A stretch of DNA of 57,823 nucleotides from Porticoccus sp965660005. GTDB lineage: Bacteria > Pseudomonadota > Gammaproteobacteria > Pseudomonadales > Porticoccaceae. The stretch spans positions 1-57,823 of the forward strand of contig NZ_CBFHYF010000009.1 of the NCBI RefSeq assembly GCF_965660005.1. Direction: 5' to 3'. The notes under the pieces were generated by a model. That model was not told where the DNA came from. It searched no databases and saw only the letters and a program-made list of their open reading frames with translations. Shown in pieces: positions 53,894-57,823 of the stretch. How positions within the stretch are numbered: the stretch's first letter is position 1; each line of letters begins with the position of its first letter. Position numbers and translations under genes: made by a program.

Positions 53894-55729
53894 ATGGAAT
53901 CCACTTTGTCATCTATTGCCGAGTCACAACCACTGGATAAGCTCTGGTATCGGGACAAGGTTAGCAGTCTGACCTACGGCGAGCAGCGTCAGCGGCAGGC
54001 AGCGCTGTTGGCTTGGTGTGCCACGTCGGGTGTCGGGCAGGGTAACGTGGTGCTGGTAGCCGTTCGCAGCGAGAGGGAGGCCGCGTCGCTGTTGACTGCT
54101 CTTGTCTGCATCGGGCGGCCCCCGGTTATTGTCAATCCCGATTCGCCCCTCCCGGAAATGCAGCCGATCATTGAGCGCACCGGTATTTCGGCCGTAATTG
54201 CCGAAGACGCGCTGCTAGAGGCCTGGCAGTTGGCGGCTCTGGAGGTGCCGGTATTGAGAGTTGTGCCGGATCAGCCGAAAGGGTCTCTTTTTAACCGTTT
54301 GCTAAAAGGCCGTCAGCCTTCCGAAGCCTGTAACGATTGGCCTGCCATGGCGCAAGGCACAACACCGATGACCATCGATGGCTATGATGCCGGCCAACTG
54401 GCTTACCTGATTTTTACTTCCGGTACGACGTCCGAACCGAAGGGCGTCCGGATCAGTTGCCGGGCGTTACTGGCCCAGATGGCGGTTTTTATTTCCCGAT
54501 ATGGCCTGACGGCGGATGACCGGCTCCTTAATGGGCTGCCCCTCAGTCACGCCGATGGATTTATCCAGGGACCTTTGCTTGCCTGGGCTTCCGGAAGCAT
54601 GGTTTGCCGACCGCCGGTTTTTTCAGCCAATACGGTACAGGCTGTGATGGACAGTATTTATCGCGAGCGGATCACACACATGATTGCCGTGCCCACCATG
54701 CTGTCATTGATGTTGCGCCTGGGGGCGGATTTTGCTGAAAACCTCCGAAGCCCAGAACTCCGCATGCTTGTCTGCACAGCAGGACATCTGGAACAGGCCC
54801 TTTGGGATAAGTTTGAAGCGGTGTTTGGTGTGGCTGTACTCAATATGTACGGTTTGTCCGAAACGGTCTCGTCAGCGCTGTTTTGCGGACCTGATCCGTT
54901 GAGCCGGAAAGTGGGCACCCTGGGCTTGCCGGTCAACTGCGCTGTCCGGATCACTGATCAGACAGGTGCCGCTGTGGCTGAGGGAGAAGCGGGGGAATTG
55001 CAACTCGCCAGTGATCAACTGATGGAGGGTTACCAATTTGACGAGCAGGCCACAGCAGCTGTCCTGCAGGATGGCTGGTTCCGGACCGGTGACCTGGTGC
55101 GCCAGCTTCCCGGCGGGCATATTGAGCTGGTGGGCCGTCTGAAAAATCTGATTGTGTCCGGCGGGCGCAACATCTCACCGGAAGCAGTTTCCGCCTGTCT
55201 TAACCAGTATGCCGGTGTCGTTGAGTCCATCGTGCTCGGTGTGGCTGATAAAGACTGGGGAGAGTGGGTGGCAGCGCTGGTGGTGGCTGAAGATGTCCTG
55301 TCTGAAAATACTCTAATCAATTGGTGTCGGGAGCATTTGTCCGAGTACAAAGTGCCCCGGCGGATCTTCCTTGTGGATGCCCTGGATAAAGGACCGGCCG
55401 GAAAAAATCTGCTGTACAGCGCCCGCGCACAGCTTGATCTGTTGCTCGCAGGAACAGGCAATGAGGGTACAGACGGGCGTCTCGACAAAACGGTTTTGTC
55501 CCTTGCTGCCAGTAGCTTCAAGCGTTCGGCGGCCGATCTGGAACTCACATCCGGCCCGGAAAACACTGTTGGCTGGGATTCGCTGGCCCACATGGAACTG
55601 GTGGTTGCTCTGGAGAAGCAGTTTGGTATCCGCCTTTCTCCCCGGGAGATCATGCAGATTGATTCTCTGGGAAAGGCAATTGAGCTCTGTCATCTGAAGG
55701 TTGGCCAGTGTCACTCCCCCGATACCTGA
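53894..55729 (+). CDS. ANL adenylation domain fused to acyl/peptidyl carrier protein
   Basis: A 611-residue protein. The ANL domain (about 1-510) has LIFTSGTTSEPKGVRIS, MYGLSETV, WFRTGDLVRQLPGGHIELVGRLKNLIVSGG and a C-terminal GPAGKNLL lysine. It would activate an acid with ATP. A carrier domain follows (about 530-611) with the phosphopantetheine site GWDSLAHMEL (Ser563). The layout is that of DltA and DltC joined in one chain. An AGGAGAAGGG site precedes ATG 53894, 17 nt after the previous stop. Its C-terminus overlaps the SGNH gene by 22 nt. Confidence 0.9.
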   Translation: MESTLSSIAESQPLDKLWYRDKVSSLTYGEQRQRQAALLAWCATSGVGQGNVVLVAVRSEREAASLLTALVCIGRPPVIVNPDSPLPEMQPIIERTGISAVIAEDALLEAWQLAALEVPVLRVVPDQPKGSLFNRLLKGRQPSEACNDWPAMAQGTTPMTIDGYDAGQLAYLIFTSGTTSEPKGVRISCRALLAQMAVFISRYGLTADDRLLNGLPLSHADGFIQGPLLAWASGSMVCRPPVFSANTVQAVMDSIYRERITHMIAVPTMLSLMLRLGADFAENLRSPELRMLVCTAGHLEQALWDKFEAVFGVAVLNMYGLSETVSSALFCGPDPLSRKVGTLGLPVNCAVRITDQTGAAVAEGEAGELQLASDQLMEGYQFDEQATAAVLQDGWFRTGDLVRQLPGGHIELVGRLKNLIVSGGRNISPEAVSACLNQYAGVVESIVLGVADKDWGEWVAALVVAEDVLSENTLINWCREHLSEYKVPRRIFLVDALDKGPAGKNLLYSARAQLDLLLAGTGNEGTDGRLDKTVLSLAASSFKRSAADLELTSGPENTVGWDSLAHMELVVALEKQFGIRLSPREIMQIDSLGKAIELCHLKVGQCHSPDT

Positions 55730-56622
55730 GGCCCTGGTGCTGGGCTTGCGGCTGGTTGTTACTGATGCTGCTGGCTGGCGGGGCTGTTCATTTTTTTCAA
55801 TGGGAGTTGTTGCGTATGCTCACCGTCGTACCCGACTCCCACCGGCAACTGGGCAAGTGGGATACCCCTCCGGATATTCTGATATTAGGCGATTCGCTGC
55901 TTGCCCAGTCTCCCCCCGGCCACAATGATCAGCCGGATTTGTTTGGCGAGGGTTATACCTGGGCCAAATTCGGATTGCCGTGGGGGCGCTACAATGATTT
56001 CACAGCAATATCGTCTGACCAGACCCGGCGATTCAAGATCATAGTGATAAACCAGGGAGTTTTGACTGGCGATAATATTTGGGATCAGCCCGAAAAGAGT
56101 ATTAAAAGTATTCTGAGGCTGGCAATTCATTACGGCAGGAGGCAGTTAGGGAAACTGGTGAAAACATCCGCACGGGCCACCCAGCAGGCTGGCCCTGTGG
56201 AACGACCGGAAAGCGACGGACCAGGACCTGTAGAAACGACAAACCAGAACTGTAAATTGCAAAATGCCCGACAAATTAGTAGGAAAGCCGATGCACTGAA
56301 TTGGCGATATCGCTATGGAACTGTCTTGTCTGGTGAGGCATTGGCGTTTTTGCGTTCGTTAAATGCCTCCGCAGACGTTGTGGTGGTTCTGAGGTTGCCC
56401 AGAGCTATATCACTTGAAAAACTGGTTTCAGACAACCTGGAAAATTACCAGCGAGCATTGTCCTCGGTGTTGTCGGAGCAGAATATCCCGTTGATTGAGT
56501 TGGGATCAGTCATGCCCGACGATCACTACTGTGATGGCAGTCATCCTAATTCGTTGGGGCAGGCCGTTCGAACGCGTCAGTTGGTTCAGTTGATCGAAGA
56601 GAGGTTGCCATCGACACCGTGA
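55708..56622 (+). CDS. SGNH-fold membrane-anchored protein (DltD/acyl-transfer-like)
   Basis: A 304-residue protein with an N-terminal helix (about 10-30) and an SGNH/GDSL-like domain. Block I is ILILGDSLLAQ (Ser63). The catalytic Asp-His pair is probably in DDHYCDGSHPNSLGQ near the C-terminus. The layout (anchor plus SGNH domain, next to an MBOAT gene) matches DltD/AlgJ/X-type acyl-transfer partners. GTG 55708 lies inside the preceding gene (22-nt overlap) and is followed by the MBOAT gene with a 4-bp overlap. A basic, polar linker at about 155-200 is unusual. Confidence 0.8.
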   Translation: MSLPRYLRPWCWACGWLLLMLLAGGAVHFFQWELLRMLTVVPDSHRQLGKWDTPPDILILGDSLLAQSPPGHNDQPDLFGEGYTWAKFGLPWGRYNDFTAISSDQTRRFKIIVINQGVLTGDNIWDQPEKSIKSILRLAIHYGRRQLGKLVKTSARATQQAGPVERPESDGPGPVETTNQNCKLQNARQISRKADALNWRYRYGTVLSGEALAFLRSLNASADVVVVLRLPRAISLEKLVSDNLENYQRALSSVLSEQNIPLIELGSVMPDDHYCDGSHPNSLGQAVRTRQLVQLIEERLPSTP

Positions 56623-57740
56623 GTCTCGCCATGTTGTCCTGGGTGGCTGTGACGGTGGCGGGTTCATGGCTGTTCAACCGTGCCTGGCAACCGGGTTGGA
56701 TGGTTCTCTGCGCCTTTGTTTTCATGATGTTATATGCACCGTATTCAATGCTGGTGCTGATAGTGGTGACCATGCTTACGGGGCTTGCCGTTATCACCTG
56801 CAAGAATCGGCAAGGTGTTGTGCTGGCCGTCCTGTTTTTTAATATCCTGTTTTTTCTTTTGTACCGTTTTTTTGACCAGCAATATCGGCTGGAAAATGAT
56901 CTGGTATTTCTCGGTTTGGCCTTTTACCTGCTGCGGGTCATTCACCTGTTGCTGGAAAGTATCAAGTGCAACACCCGTACTGTTCGCTGGCACGAGTTGA
57001 TCACCTGGTTGTGGTTTTTGCCCACCCTGCAGGTAGGGCCTATCCACAGATTTACTCCCTTTCAACGGGATCTGGCCCGGCGTCGCTGGGATTCGGAAGT
57101 CTTTTTCACAGGGCTGCAAAGAATGCTGTTGGGTTATGCCAAACTGGTGATTCTCGGTACCTATCTGGTGGACAGGAAATGGATGAACTGGGTTGACTCG
57201 CTGAACCCCGAAAGCTGGATATATCACTATTGTTCGCTGCTGGGTTACGGTGCATCCCTGTACGTTAAATTCGCAGGCTATTCCGACATCGCCATTGGTT
57301 TTGCCCTGCTGTTGGGCTTCAGGGTGATGGAGAATTTCAATGCACCTTTTGTTGCCCGCGATATCATGGATTTTTGGCGTCGCTGGCATATTTCCCTTTC
57401 CAGCTGGTGTCGCGAGTATGTCTATATGCCGGTGATTTCCATGACCAGAAGCCCGTTTTTTGCCGCACTGGGCAGTATGTTGGTGCTGGGTATCTGGCAT
57501 GAGCTGTCCTGGCGCTATCTGTTCTGGGGTGCCTGGCATGGAATCGGGATTGCCTGCTGCCATGCTTGGAAAAAAACCAGACTGCGAGGGGCAATTCTGG
57601 CATCCCCTGTTGCCGGTTGTTGGGCCTTGCTGTGCTGGTTGTTTACCCTGCACTTTGTGCTGGCCAGCTTTGCCCTGACCAGCGTGGATACATTGGCGGA
57701 ATCGTTGCACTACTGGCGGGTATTATTGTGGATAAAGTGA
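56619..57740 (+). CDS. MBOAT family membrane O-acyltransferase (DltB/AlgI-like)
   Basis: A 373-residue polytopic protein. FAGYSDIAIGFALLLGFRVMENFNAPFVARDIMDFWRRWHISLSSWCREYVYMP is the family's core loop, and GIWHELSWRYLFWGAWHG contains the conserved catalytic His. About ten helices are visible. DltB and AlgI move an acyl group across the inner membrane to an extracytoplasmic acceptor. It is slightly shorter than the usual 400-480 residues. It starts with GTG overlapping the SGNH stop by 4 bp. Confidence 0.93.
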   Translation: MSLAMLSWVAVTVAGSWLFNRAWQPGWMVLCAFVFMMLYAPYSMLVLIVVTMLTGLAVITCKNRQGVVLAVLFFNILFFLLYRFFDQQYRLENDLVFLGLAFYLLRVIHLLLESIKCNTRTVRWHELITWLWFLPTLQVGPIHRFTPFQRDLARRRWDSEVFFTGLQRMLLGYAKLVILGTYLVDRKWMNWVDSLNPESWIYHYCSLLGYGASLYVKFAGYSDIAIGFALLLGFRVMENFNAPFVARDIMDFWRRWHISLSSWCREYVYMPVISMTRSPFFAALGSMLVLGIWHELSWRYLFWGAWHGIGIACCHAWKKTRLRGAILASPVAGCWALLCWLFTLHFVLASFALTSVDTLAESLHYWRVLLWIK

Positions 57741-57823
57741 TGATCAATCGGTTCAAGCGACTGACATATCGATTGCCGGGGTGGTTTCTCGATGCACTGA
57801 CCGGGTTTTTTTATGCCTCGCTG
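57740..57823 (+). CDS. Start of a further gene in the acylation cluster (partial)
   Basis: A frame from ATG 57740 runs off the window after 28 codons (MINRFKRLTYRLPGWFLDAL...). Its first base is the last base of the MBOAT stop, so it is translationally coupled. Too little remains to name it; a basic start and aromatic segment leave a membrane-associated protein possible. Confidence 0.55.
   Translation, partial: MINRFKRLTYRLPGWFLDALTGFFYASL

Noticed and set aside
56745..57710. 321-codon frame opposite the MBOAT gene
   Set aside because: Shadow of a conserved polytopic membrane protein, and its composition is Gln/His/Pro-rich.

Overview
The window looks like chromosomal DNA of a moderately GC-rich, Gram-negative gammaproteobacterium. 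Signs are lipoboxes, a TonB receptor, BirA- and Fur-type control sites, ExbB-like and MoaC/D/E proteins, and dense operons with 4-bp stop/start overlaps. Gene content (bioBFD, DUF3094, retropepsin/7TM/ATP-grasp triad) fits marine Cellvibrionales/Pseudomonadales-like bacteria, but the order is an inference. I ran no searches; all family names come from reading the proteins.

Layout. 1-540: the 5' part of a tyrosine integrase running off the left edge beside the 3' end of tRNA-Arg(CCG), so the left edge is probably the end of an integrated element. 787-3941: three-gene retropepsin/7TM/ATP-grasp operon. 4050-5244: cytochrome c5 and an N-terminally truncated NnrS. 5507-10268: beta-CASP nuclease, OsmC, moaCDE, a phosphoribosyltransferase and HMG-CoA lyase. 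10519-14823: a Fur-box promoter, TonB siderophore receptor, small membrane protein and PepSY protein; the first two each carry one in-frame TAG. 15228-22200: a peptide ABC importer operon whose last gene is fused, by an apparent deletion, to a remnant of yajD. 22344-27478: class V aminotransferase, a Cys-rich small protein, YqhA, Sel1, DUF5062, CysE and ComF. 27479-30865: BirA operator and bioB-bioF-bioD. 30862-33447: EVE, oxidoreductase, DUF3237 and a small protein.

33535-47784 is one compact 13-gene leftward operon. It combines an ExbB/TolQ-like channel, two VWA proteins whose N-terminal helix carries an ExbD-like Asp, a degenerate Hsp70/actin-fold protein, a PEGA/formylglycine-enzyme-fold protein without the usual Cys pair, TPR and TonB-C proteins, lipoproteins and an M48 protease. 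I read it as an uncharacterised, proton-motive-force-coupled envelope machine; this is the strongest candidate for an undescribed system.

47923-50880 holds a TAG-interrupted AEC transporter, a family III CoA-transferase and a PuuD-like amidase. 51027-57823 is a second candidate system: a methyltransferase-adenylation fusion, an adenylation-carrier fusion, an SGNH protein and an MBOAT acyltransferase, arranged like a fused Gram-negative version of the Dlt teichoic-acid D-alanylation pathway and cut by the right edge.

The window has unusual damage for its size: three in-frame TAG codons, one truncated gene and one deletion junction that breaks two genes. TAG also ends many intact genes here, so this is better read as ongoing gene loss (or assembly error) than as recoding.
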